This document shows positions 1 through 12,900 of a DNA stretch of 64,000 bases, one piece after another. Every line of letters begins with the position of its first letter. Position 1 is the stretch's first letter. The notes under the pieces were generated by a model that ran no database searches, was not told where the DNA came from, and was given only the letters and a program-made list of their open reading frames with translations. Made by a program: the position numbers and the translations under genes. Source of the DNA: Coturnix japonica (taxonomy: Eukaryota; Chordata; Aves; Galliformes; Phasianidae); contig NC_029516.1 in NCBI RefSeq assembly GCF_001577835.2, forward strand, positions 161,274,384-161,338,383. The letters are read 5' to 3'.

Positions 1-112
1 TCCAACCTAAATCTTCCCTCTTTTAACTTAAAACCATTTCCCCGTGTCCTGCTATTGTCAGCCCTTTCGAAGAGTTTACTCCCCTCCTGGGTGTAGGTTC
101 CCTTCAAAACTT
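1..112 (-). repeat. CR1 LINE fragment
   Basis: The piece is cut by the window edge and lies in NPAT intron 1. It is nearly the same sequence as part of the CR1 copy at 61310-61690 (shared CTGCTATTGTCAGCCCTTTC), so both belong to one subfamily. It is in antisense orientation. Confidence 0.8.
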
Positions 113-865
113 CCCAGACTTCAAAACGTGCTCATTGTTTGGAAACCAGAGTGAGCTTTCTAAGTCTGGAATGTGGAATCCTTTCTGGATGTGTTTGGAT
201 CTGCTAGAAGTTGTTTGTCTACATGCAGACTTCAAGTCAGCATTTTTCTGTAGGCATCGTTGACCCGAGGCTATCCATTTGCGGGTTCTATGTAATTCCG
301 TATGCTAATGGATATATATCATGCATTGTATAATTAGGTTTGTATTTTAATGCTTCTTGAAAATATTTCATGTTCAGTTCTGTTCCAGACAAGAAAGGAA
401 AGGCATTTTCCTTTGTGGTTCTTTGCTCTCAGCTCCTTCACTCATATTGAGCTCTTTTTATCTCTTAGTGTTAGAGCAGTTGACAATCAAAGCAGGACTT
501 GAGATGAAAGCAGACTGAGGATTGTAGTTTTGGAAAAGTAGATTTTTTTTGTGTCCTGTTCTGGTAACTTCTGAGTCCTGGGTTGTATGCAGTGTGCAAA
601 TGGTACCTCGTGCATCTGTTCCAAATGAAAGCCTTGAGTTGTTTGTTACCACAGTGGAGTATCAGTCATGTTTGGTGTTGTTTCTGGTTTTAAAGGAGTA
701 TTTTGCAAGATGTGTGTTCTTTTAAACTAACTCTGCATCCTCATCCAACATAGAAATCCTTAGCAAGTGGCTCACCATGGTACACAGCTGTTTGTGTAAA
801 TGCTTTGATATCTATTAAGGAGAAGAAATGTGTGAAATATAATGGTTTTATCTGACTTGTTGCAG

Positions 866-984
866 GCTATTTACAGCAAGAAAAGCTTCTGGCTACCTGC
901 CGTGAATTTATTTTAGAAAGCTCCGATTTGAAGGAATACGCAGAGCACTGTACGGAGGATGGGTTCATTCCAGCCTGCTTGCTG
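866..984 (+). CDS. NPAT: NPAT exon 2 (LisH region)
   Basis: The acceptor is TTGCAG and the donor GTAAGT. Entry is phase 1, so the first glycine codon begins in exon 1 outside the window. It encodes [16 protein letters not shown] and then [11 protein letters not shown] and FIPACLL, the second part of the N-terminal LisH motif and the stretch after it. It is nearly identical to human NPAT. Confidence 0.95.
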
Positions 985-3900
985 GTAAGTTTGTGTGTGC
1001 TGAACGGTAAGGTGAATTGTGTTCTGCCAATGGAAGAGAGTATTTAGGTTTTCCAGTGTAACAATTGCTTCTGAAATTATGTTTAAGATGACGAGTTTGA
1101 TCATTTGCTTTATTTTTTGTATCCAGCAGGGTTAGCAGTGATTTGGTTTGTAATTTTTAATCGTGTTCAGCAAACTGAATTCAGCCAGCCTTCCAGCTCT
1201 GAGGATTGGATTGATTTATGGAATGGTGTTGTAAGGGTCTCATTGATCTCAGGGCTGCTCTTGTTTATTGAAGATGGCTTGTTTATCCCAGACTTCCAGT
1301 AATGTGCCATTTCATGTAAACACTGATGTAACTAAGGAGCCTCTGCTTTGTCTGGCAGCACCATTTGCTGACCAGCGCTGTGTTTTCATTCAGCCTCCTC
1401 TTTGCACAGTATCACCTGCTTTGTCCCAGGTGAAATGTGGCCCTTTGCAGGGGATGCAAGTAGAGCATGTAGCTCCGGGTGTGGATCTGTATGTGCAGCT
1501 AAAGCATAACCAGATACTTGGTGTTTTTAACATGTTCAAGATGAGACTTGTATACAGTATGCGATTTAGGTGTTACTTTCTTTTAACCTTATAATGGTTA
1601 TGTGTGCATCTTTGTCCAGTTTTCTGTTTCCTTTTCTTAGTATATCAGTTTTTACGTGGTCTGGGATCTTATCCCCAATATTCAAATGTGTAGATTTTTC
1701 TTTTTCTGGGACCCGAGGTCTTGATGAACCTATTGAAAAACAGACTTATGATCCTATTTCATTTACAAATGCTTTGTCACCTCTGCTGTGATGGGGGGAA
1801 CTGAGAACAAAGCTCTGGCCAGCAAGATGTAGGGAAAAAAGGAAAGTAGAGATTATTCAGATTCTTACTTCTTTTTTTAATTTAATTTTATTTTTTTTTA
1901 TTGGAAAGTGTTGATATGGCACCTAAGGAGAAAGTTTCACTCGTTGTCAGAATGCTTGGAATAAAAGGCTGTATTTTTCATGCGCTGTAGAGTTCTTGCT
2001 AGCAGACAAGAAGATGCAGCAAATGATGGTGATAACTTGAAAATCTGAATTCTCTTTGTTTCACAGGAAGTAACAGAATAAGTAAATATGGTATGGAGGT
2101 GAATTGCATGTGGGTATTATTAATTGTACTTGAGGCAGAAGTTTGTTTCACGGTGGCATCTCAATGCATGTTGTGATCCTATATGGTAACTCGTTAATCT
2201 CTTAGAACTGTTCATCGTCTTTTTCTTGTGTCTTGATTCCATAGCACCAAATGGAAGTTGAGGATGTGCAGGTCTGACTGCAGATCATTCACTTCACATT
2301 TTGTGAAGTGCTTGTTGTGGCATTTTGTTACATCAGTTGCTCTCTACATGGTTTGAGACAGCTCAGCACCAACAGCTGAGAGTCAGCAAATCTTCTGAGG
2401 AGCTGCTTAAATGTGATGTGATACAGCACGTGAAGAGTAAGTTATTAGAGAAGGTTCTAAAATCAGTGTATTTTTCTTTTTTTTTTCCAGTCCCTGTGTG
2501 GAAAAAACTTGACAACTATTCTTAACGAATACGTAGCCATGAAAACAAAAGGTAAAGCTTCAGAGCAAAACTGTTCTAAAATCTTTCTTATTTCTTTGTT
2601 GTGAAGTCTTTCTTATTTCTCTGTGTTGTGTTTCCTCTCCTTGAGGGAGAGGAAATTTCTCCACCTGCACTTGGATTTAGCACAACTTTCCGTCTGTGCT
2701 GGAAGATTTCCCCATTATGCAGACAGCTGTGAATTGGAACATTGTTTTGTGAACAAATTGTCTTTGGAGTTTCCAATCCAGGTGTTCTGACTTCATGTTT
2801 GAGTGAAGCACAAAGATACAATAAACTGTGCAGAACATGTAGGGTTGTGTTTGTTAAGTTGTCCTGTTTCCTGTGAGATAAAGAACCAAGAAGAATCCTT
2901 TGGTATGAAATGTTTCTTGTCTGGCTTTTAGAACTGATTAAAATGAAGTCTGAATAAATTAATATTTTATATGAATAGGAAAAAGAGAGCTAGAGCTTTC
3001 TTTGTTCATAATTTAAAGCAGTTACTGGGCTTCTGCATGTTGCCTAGTATTAACATTTTTTATGTATGTTCACGATCAGATTAAAGTAGTGTTTAGATCC
3101 AAGACTTGTAGTTTAAGAAATGTCACACTTGGATTACTTTTAAAAATATTGGTCTTTTCATGCTGTTTAATGGGAATGGTAGCTTAGGCAGAAACATTCT
3201 GCCTTCATTGCAGTTTGACCTTGGTACCTTAAAAACAGTATGAATGATTCTGCTTGCTTCCTTTCATTTATACTTGAATGTTCTGGACTTCAAGTAGCAA
3301 ATGTTTTTACTTGATTGTGCAACAAAACAAAGCCTGACTTACAGAGGGCCATATGCCATGTCACAAATCTTCACCTATCTTCAAAATGATCCAAGTGGTT
3401 TAGGAGCATAAATCCCGCTTTCAGAACTGAAGAAGTTAGTTTAGATTAGGGTGTGTTTGCCCAGGTACCCAAACCATATGCAGGTTCCATTGAGAAATAC
3501 CATCTTGAATGTGTTTCCCTCAGTTTCACTTAGGCTTACAAAACTAAGAAGTGCTTCCATGATGAGTGTGTATTCATATCAAATGAAGTTCTATAAATTA
3601 GGAATTGTGACTCTAATTAGCAGAATACTGAGAAGACAACTAGATACCTACAGTTAAACGATGCTTGAATCATCCCATAATAACTAGTTTGACTGAGATT
3701 TTACTTCTTCTCTACATGTTACCTGTTGTCGGCACTTAAAATGCATTTCTTATTTTGTTATGGTTTGCTTTAGAAACAACAAACGAAGTTCCAGCAATGA
3801 TGTCATCTCTGTGGAAAAAATTAGACTATACGCTTTCTCAGATAAGGTAATGCAGTTTTGCAATCAAAAAAGTAAATTGTGCCATAAGATTGAGACCCTA

Positions 3901-6900
3901 CATTGATCAGCTCTCTTTATTTTATGAGAATGGTTTTGCTGTCTATTGGCTCTGAAAGGTGGTGAAAGAGGGAGGTATGGGAGAGCTGATAGTTACGCAG
4001 AAATTTCAATATAATGCCCTCCTTGTCTGCTGTTATGGTTTTATATGTGGCCTTCGAGTCATAAGGCAACATATTATGAGTCGTATAGAATCTGAAACCA
4101 TTGTGGTTACTCGATGAAAAACCTAATGTGTTCTTCATCTGAAGAATCCATGGCCATTGTTTAAAAGCGTAAAAACAAAAATCAATACATAGAAGCTTTC
4201 TGAAGAAGCGCTTGACTGTGAGCAGACTGATATTAACTGTACGATGCCATCACGATGCATAGTTGAGTGTTTCCAGTGTGCTCCATTCATTTATGTCACC
4301 TGCTTTATTTTCTAGGAGCATGCAGGGCTCCACGGGTTTTTCTGCTAATCAGAGGAGTAAGTATCTGAACTGTTTGTGTGGGGTCAGTCAGCTTTATGTT
4401 CTAATGATCTGTTTTGGTGCAAAACAAAGGAATGCTGCAGCAAGCAGTAACTCAGCCTTACTCTTAAAATATTGCCATCTCTCTACTGCAGTAGTTTTTA
4501 GTGCATGACTGCTGTCTTCAGTACAGCCTGTGGATTACTGTGGTGGTCAGGAGGCCAAAAAGAAGGGCTGAGCTTTTTGCAAGTGGCTAAAAGCATCAAC
4601 ATAACATTTTCTTATCTGCTGAATTTTTTTTATTTTTTTCACTTTTATGCCACTCAAAAGTCTGAAAATTGCTGTTTGAATCCTGAAGCTATTGATTTAA
4701 TTTGTGGTTCTCAGAGGAACTGAAAATGTAACCGGTTTTATTATGGTGTGTTTCCAATGGATGCTAATTGTAAAAATTATTTTCATATGAACGTATATTG
4801 AAGCAAAATATAAATATATTGCCCTTGATAACAAAAAAAAAAAAAAGACTCATTCTGTCAAGAATTGTTTCTTTCATTGCAAAAAACTGCTGAGAGAGCT
4901 TTTAAGGGCAAAGTTATTTAACTCTGAGAATGCATTTTTTACTTTGTAGCACTATTGAGTAACCTGTATGAGAAAAGAACGTGAAATAGAATTAAGAATT
5001 ATTTTTGGATCTGAGATTCACTTGGTTGGACGGTATCCTGTTGTTTGAATTTGCCAGGTTTGGTCTGATAAAGAAACACAACAAACAGCCTTGTCTTAGC
5101 TATTCCAGCTACGATCAGCTATGAGTTACATTTTATGTAGTGAAATGTCCTTTTGGTATGATTTGTTCCTGAAATTGTTTAAGCAGTGGTATGAAAATGG
5201 TTACAGTGTCAATGTAAGTTGTCTATATTTGAATCCTTTTGGTTCAAGCCTGTAATGCAGAAGGCAAAAGATGAGTGATGTGTACTTGTTGAGTTTCTTA
5301 AACTAGTTGTTGAAGCACAGAAAAGTTCCAGTGAAGCATCTGTAATTAGGATTAAAATTACTGTATTCAAAGACTGCTTCATGGAAGTCAACGTCTTTTT
5401 TAAGACCATTTATCACATATTTTCATCTTATCTTTGTTATCTCTAGCACGTACAAGAAGTGGAATTGTAGAAATGAAACGACAGAGAATGCTTCAGCAAT
5501 CAGCTCCTCCAAATTCAGGACTGTTATCTGTAGCCCCTCAGCCAGGACCACAGTATCCCTCTTCTACCGTATCTCCTCAAGTTATCCACAAGCAAGCAAT
5601 AAACCAGAGTATATCACAGGCAAGACTGAATACATTGTTTGTTCACCAGCCACAAGCCCAAGAAAACAAGATCAGCAGTAAGTGACACTTGTATTTTTTT
5701 CTTTAACACATTTATTTCTGTGAAAAGTCTGGATATAGGTGAATATTTTTCTAGAATTGGGGCAGATTGTCTGCCACTGAAAAAGTTTTAGTGCATTCCA
5801 AGCTCTCCATAACAATTTAGGTGATTTTTCCTTTCTGGAGTGCCCGGAAGAGAAATGGCTCTTGCATCACTGCTTGATAACATGGGTTCAGAGATTAGAA
5901 GTGCATCAATTTGTTATTTAATTATCAGTAATCACACTCCCAAGACACTTGTTGAAGCAGAGAAGATATAATTTTTATCAGAGTGTATTTAAAAGGAGTG
6001 CTTCTCATTGCCATGGTAATACCAAACTGTTTTTGATGAATCCCATTGAGTTGATTGGAACGTAATAAACAATGTGAAGATTTTTATACTGTCTTAAGAA
6101 TGTCACTGGACAAAACATTTACATTACTGTCTCTTTCTGACTTTATAAAGCAGGAGATTTCATACACATTCAAGTTCCAGCATCACAAGAACGAAAGCTT
6201 CACTCAAACTTGCTTTCTCCAGGAAGGAGAAAAAGGTGACCACCTCTTCTAGATCTCGTAAAGATTTTGTAGTGCTGTAATCCTTAGTGTAAATGAAATG
6301 CGGTTTGCTGTTTATTCACAGTTTGTGTATATTTCTATCTTGTATGAAGTCAGGCATGATGTATATGTACGAGATAATGAAGCAACTGTAAGGAATTGGT
6401 TGCATTTCCAATGTGTGGTTGATTTTATGTTGATTAAAATCTTTCATTTGCGAAGAAGGAAGGAAAATATTTAATTTAGTAAACATGACAAATTGTCCGG
6501 AATGTTTCAGTGAATCTCAGAAGAGGAAAAGTGTGGCAACATCTGGACCTCCTGCAGCAAGTAGAAGTACTCAAGATCCTGATGAAGTAATAGTAGAAAA
6601 AGAAAGTGAGCCACTTGAAGAGTTTATTGATGGTAACTTCCCAGTGAGTATATAATTATGGAAGGTATTTACATTTAAGAACCAAATTCAGACTGGAGAA
6701 CTACATTTTTGTGTTGCTTGTTGTAGGAATTACATAAATTAACTTTGGAAGTTAAATGTATTGTTTTATATTTGAACTTGCTCTATGTGTTGAGCTTGGG
6801 AGTATTCAGGCATTTTTTTTGTTGTTATTGTTTGTTTGTTTTTCTCTTGATCTATTGACTTTATTGGCAATAATAAAAAATAAAAAGCTGACTGCTTTAA

Positions 6901-9900
6901 AACTCTACTTTCTAGCAATTGATTATTGAAAATGCCAGAGAAAAGATCCTGAGCAACAAATCTCTTCAGGAAAAGCTAGCTGAGAACATTAACAAAATCC
7001 TGGGCAGGTAATAGAAGGAACCTCTACATCTCGTCTGCATGCTTATTTGATTTATTTTTGAGTTCTGAACGAATAACTGTTCTGTTCCAGTGATGGCAGC
7101 GTCACTCAGGCACCTAAACAGACAGAAAGTGGTCCAACAGAACAAGAGACTTCAATTGATGAAATCCTTGGACTTCAGGTGAGTCTGGATTGCCCTTCTT
7201 ACATTTGTGAAGATTAACTACATCAGAATGATTGGTAATGGAGACTGTGCTGAACTTGTGCTTACCTTTAATCTGGCATTGTCCTCACCTCTTTCTTCTT
7301 CCCTTTCTCCTTTCCCCTTTCTGTGAAAGACAACTAAGCCCATCTGATGGATAACTTCTGCCCAAGGAACAGTCCCACAACTTCCCTTTATAATCATCAT
7401 CTCTTACCTAGTTGTATGGTGGTGAGCTGGTTCAAGGTCTGAACCAATAGGCTACTGATCTTTTGCTGGAGTTAAATTTTAACCAGTTTAACACTGAATT
7501 CATTCCTAGTGCCTGTGTAGGGCAGTGGAAGCACTCAGCAGGACTGCAAGGCAGGGAAGTGGGACTGTTTCTGGCATATCAGAGAGTTGTAGAGGACTTA
7601 GAAGATCTCTTGGAGGTCTACATTTGTCTTCATGTTTATGTGCTGAACAGAAGTAATGGAACTGAAAACAAGATGGAAACAATTCTTATCATTTTTCACT
7701 GAGTCTCGAAGGCGGTTGTCTAACAGTTCTGCATGTCTTTTCTTAGGGTGAAATTCATATGTCGGAAGAGGCCATACAGGACATTCTGGAACAGACAGAA
7801 TCAGACCCAGCTTTTCAGGCGCTCTTTGACTTGTTTGATTATGGTAGGGTATATTATTTTGAATTGTATCGTTGTTACAAAGCATCATTAATTTTTTCTC
7901 AGATGTCCCCTGAGGAAGCAAAGATAGTTCAGCAGACCTCTTTTGCATGAGACTATTGACTGTATGGCATCTGTGTCCTGTAACTTGGAAATTAGATTCT
8001 GGCAGACATGACTGTAAAATACAGAGGTTTCATTTGGTTGAAACTTCAGACTCTTCTGGTATAAGGGATGATAGTTCATGTCTGTTTTTCAGCTCTTTTG
8101 TGTTATTTTTCTGTTTGATCAGCAATATCCGTGCGTAAAATACTTTTCTTTACTACTGCTGGATTTATAATGAGTACAGAGTTTTTGATGTGTTTAAGGT
8201 AGCATTTCTTGAATTTGAAACCTACATGCTTCATTTAAAATGCATTAACTACATTTGTATTTAAAATACTATATTTAGTCATTCATCATACTCTCATTTT
8301 GAAAACAGGGAAGAACAAGGTAAACAAGAATTTGCCTGCTGGTATTTCTGGTCAGAGTGGGGTAGAAAACACAATCCTGGTGGATGCAGATAACCTGGAA
8401 ACACTTGAAAGTTCTTTGGGAACAGAAGAAACCAGTACGTGTAGGTTTGGTTGTTTTTTGTTGTCTGTTGTTATTTGTTATGTTGTTTTTTTTTTCCCTC
8501 TACAATTCCTCCTAATCTATTCATTTTTCATGATGAAAGTATTTCCAGACAGTTAAATTGTACATCTCAGAACCTTAATCTTTTTTGTGTTAATACACCA
8601 TCTGATGCTTACGTTGTATTATCATATGCATGCACTTAGTGTGTAAGAAAGTTTCCGGCTGTTCAGTTTTTGCAAGTTATGCTTGTTAAGCTCCTGCAAG
8701 AAAGTGGAATATCTGCAAGACTTTTCTCATTCAGAACAGAGATTCTATGTGGTTTTCACAGCAGAGCACATAAAGCTAATCTCTAACCTTCCTACTCTTT
8801 TCTGTCTATTCTGTAATGTGTCATTTAATTGGTCCCCCAGATATCCTCAGTGTGGACAAAAGGTTTGTCTGCCCCATTTATAACAACTGTCAGTCAGTAG
8901 CAGGTATTGAAAAAAAGCCGAGCAGTCTTTATCCTGAAATGTTCTATGAGCCACTGACTTCTTATCTGAATGATTATTACTTGTGCTGAGACTGAATTAC
9001 CAGGCTTTCCAGTCTGTGTAATCTAACTGTATGTTTCACGTACTCTCCACACAACTAGTGTCATTCCTGCTTCGTTTTATGTGGATCAGCTTTCCATTGA
9101 AGTAATTAGTTAATTCTAAAGCCCTGTAAAATTATCATCCTTCGTAATAATTGTGGAGCCAATTTACTCTCTGTTTTATAGGTGATAATTCTAGAGAAGT
9201 GCTGTCCTGTAAAGGTTTTCAGTTGGAAGAAACTTCATGTGCCTTGAAGAACCCCATTAATGATGGTGATATGGCAAAGAAAAATGCAACCGATGAACAA
9301 TTGCATGGAAATTGTAGGCTAAGGAAGGAGGCTGACGTACTTAAAACCATTACCCATGAACATATCGGCGAGCTGGAAATTGCTTTTGACTCTGTGCCTG
9401 TTCTGACTGAACCTAACAAGAGGCAGATTTCTGATAGCGAACGTCATGAGCACTGTCAAGATTCTTATGGTAAAAAAGACTCATCCACGCTGGTACCTGG
9501 AAGTGAAAAATGCATGGAAATTGAAAAAAATACACCAAGTCATAGTGCTCATAATAGTCCTAATTTGGAATATGTTCATTCTGGTAGTCCACAGATTCCT
9601 TTGGTTTCATTGGAAGAGGGTTGTAGAGCTAGTGAGAGCAGAACCCGGCCTGCAGGTAAATGTCACTTTTCACCACACACATCGATACCTGAAAAAGCAC
9701 TCACTAAAAGCCCTTCTGATGGAAGTCCTACTCACAGCGCGGTGCTGAGGAAAAATAATCCATCAATTTCTAGCCCATCAGTGGATTCAGGAAAAGAACA
9801 GGCTGTAACAAATGAGACAGGTCCATTACTTAATATTTCACAGGAGAATTTGAGCCACTGTACTAACCAACAAGAACAGAGTGTGCAGTCAGACTGTGCT

Positions 9901-12900
9901 GCAAAATCCACAGTGAATATGTTGGATATTGACAAAACAGAGTTACAGCTTGAAGCTGCTGGTACTTGTAAAAAAACACAGTCAGATGAACAGCACACTC
10001 TCGATAACCCTAAGAAAGATTTTAACCTCCCTTCGGGGCTGTCGAACTCAGAGGGAGCGCAAGTGGAAATGCAAGAAACTTCATCTTCTGCAAAAGCAGA
10101 TCGTGATAAGATATATTTCTCCTCTGGTGATGATGTGTGTACAGGAATTTCTGTAATATCCACTGAAAATAACCTTACTACATCTGAAATGTGCCACTCT
10201 CCTCTCCCAGAAACAGCTTCCTCAACAGATGAATTGAGTACCGAAGCCAAAAGCACAGGCGGCGTATCATCTAGCAGTCAACCAATGGATGCTGATCCTT
10301 CTAACATCATGTCCCTCAAGATCATCATCAGCGATGATCCATTTATTTCATCAGACACGGAGCTAAACAATGCTGTTTCCAGCATCACAGGAGAAAATTT
10401 GCCAACAATAATATTGTCTTCTCCAGCTAAATCCCCAAGCAAAACTGCAGGCCTGTCCAAATGTCTGACTTCAGAAGACACAGAGAAAAGCGTGGAGACA
10501 GCTTTGGCAGAGCAGAATCTCCTTGTGCTCAGACCTAAGGATCCTGTTGTCACAGCAGTTAACACTCAAAATGAGGACTGCACTGTTTTTTCAGTTGCAA
10601 GTACAAATAATCTTTCCAAGGAAGGAGGATTTATTCAGTTGATGCCGGCAACAAGCACAGCTTTTGGCAATACAAACAACCTGTATATAGCTACCTGTGT
10701 GACTGATCCAGCTGCCTTGGGCACGACTGTAACTCCATCCAACTTGGTTGTATTGCCTGGCAGCTCTATGCCTCTTGCGGCCCAAGCACCAGCAGTCCAG
10801 CAACTACGAACTCCTCCTAGAACCAGCAGTACGTTTGCAGGAAACCAGGCTGTCTCCCCAAGCTTCCCACAAGGTAATTTCACTGTTTCAAAAATGATGT
10901 TGTGTTTCATTCTTTCGTAAAAGTAAACTGAGTCTTTAAACATTGCTCTTCCTGCCCCTTGAAACTCGAATCTTGGGAGTGCGTTAATTACTGCTAAAAG
11001 TAATAGCATAAATAGTAATAAAAAGTATAGGACCAGAGGGAATGGTTTCAAACTATGGCAGGGGAGATTCAAGCTGGACATTAGGAAGTATTACTTTTCA
11101 GAAAGGGTGGTCAGGCACTGGAATGGGCTGCACAGGGAGGTGGTGGAGTCACCGACCCTGGGGGTGTTCAAGGAAAGACAGGATGTTGTGTTGAGGGACA
11201 TGGTTTAGTGGGAGCTATTGGTAATAGGTGAGTGGTTGGACTGGATGATCTTTCAGGTCTTTTCCAACCCTGGTTATTCTATGATTCTATGAAAATTAAA
11301 TAGAAACCATGGAGAGTTCTTGACTGCTATGCAAAGTTCCATGTGATTGAGCATAAGCAAAACGTATTTACTCTAAGCATCAAAAAGAACTATTTTATGT
11401 TCATATTTCTGCCTTTGGTAAGGTCCTTTAATTCAAAGTTCAAGACTTAGGATAGCTACATTAGGCTCTTCATTTAATTTTGAACCATTTCTCAAAAAAG
11501 GAGAAGTGTTTAATTACAGAAGCCTATCAAAAATAGTCGTAACACTTGCTTTCTAGTTGAAATGTATGATAAGGAACATGAAGATTTTCAAAAACACAGA
11601 GATTTTCTTGCCTGAGGTTTGACCATACACAATTCTAAGAAATTCTGTCTTGAAGCTTTTGTTTTCGCTTTCACATGTACGTAGGTCGCTCTGAAAGTAA
11701 TGCCTCTATTTATTTCCGTGGAAACTACAACGGATTCTACACTTGGTAGAGCAAATTTTCAGCTACAAAGCACTATTTTCAGTGTAATCACTGCCATTTC
11801 AGTGTAATCACTGCCGTTAGCTCTGTGCTTTTGCCAGCAATGAATAAGAGCCTGCATGCTGCACTTGAAACAGTCTGCTCCAGCAGATGTGGCCAACTGT
11901 TTCACTGCTGCTATGACTATGGGCCATATTGGTGCTAGGAAAACATTGCTGCCCACACGGTCAGCTTTTCACTTTGCTCACAGCCACAGCAGGTGTTGAT
12001 GGATTTCCATTGGTGACATATTTTCCACATGAAGCAGTTCAGTGGCACACCTTTGATCCATACGCACTCCCATGTCAGATGCCATTGTGTCAAAGTGGCC
12101 TTCTCTGCCATCTGTCACACAGCAACAAAATGAGATGGAATATTGGTGGGAAGGATCAGTCTCTACTACAGTCCCGCTAACATCTGCCTCTGACATCATA
12201 AAATAGGAGGCATTACTTAAGGAGCGACCCTTTTATTTTTATTTCTATACAGTCGTAACACTGTGGTCTGTTTTTAGGTTCTGCCATTATAATCACATCT
12301 CCAGTGCAGCCTGTTTTGCAAGGAATGGTGGGAATGATTCCTCTCTCAGTAGTAGGACAAAATGGGAATTCCTTCTCAGCGCCTGCCCGCCAGGTAGCCC
12401 GTCGCAAATCAGTCTGTCTCTTTTCAAAGCTGAAGCTCAAGTGATAAGATTTCTTTTGCTAAACTTCTAAACTGTAACTGAATATTTTGATTCTTACAAG
12501 GTTTTGCATATGCCTGTGACTAATCCAGTGTGCAACAGAAATGTCCCAAAACTTCCCATCCCACCCAAATCACAGAAGATTCCTGGAGCAAGAAACAAGA
12601 CCAATACAGGTATTCACTTAGCATTCTGGAGGAGGGCAGAATATAAGTGAAGGTTCTGAAGACATATCAGTTCAGAGTAATAAATGTTTATAAATAGGTT
12701 TGTAATTATTCGTGTGTGTGTATATACATATATATAATTGCTAATTGTGAGATAACGTACTCCAAATAGTAGTGGTATCCCAGCAATGCTTTATCTCTTG
12801 TTCTAGGAAAACCGGTACTGAGCGTATCTGAAACTTCAAACCAAGTAAATGCTCGAACACAAAGGTAAGAAGCACCAGGCATCTGAAGCTGCTTGCCTTC

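Noticed and set aside
7598-7948. A possible separate - strand gene near NPAT exon 11
   Set aside because: The 116-codon frame overlaps NPAT exon 11 in antisense and has no recognisable domain.
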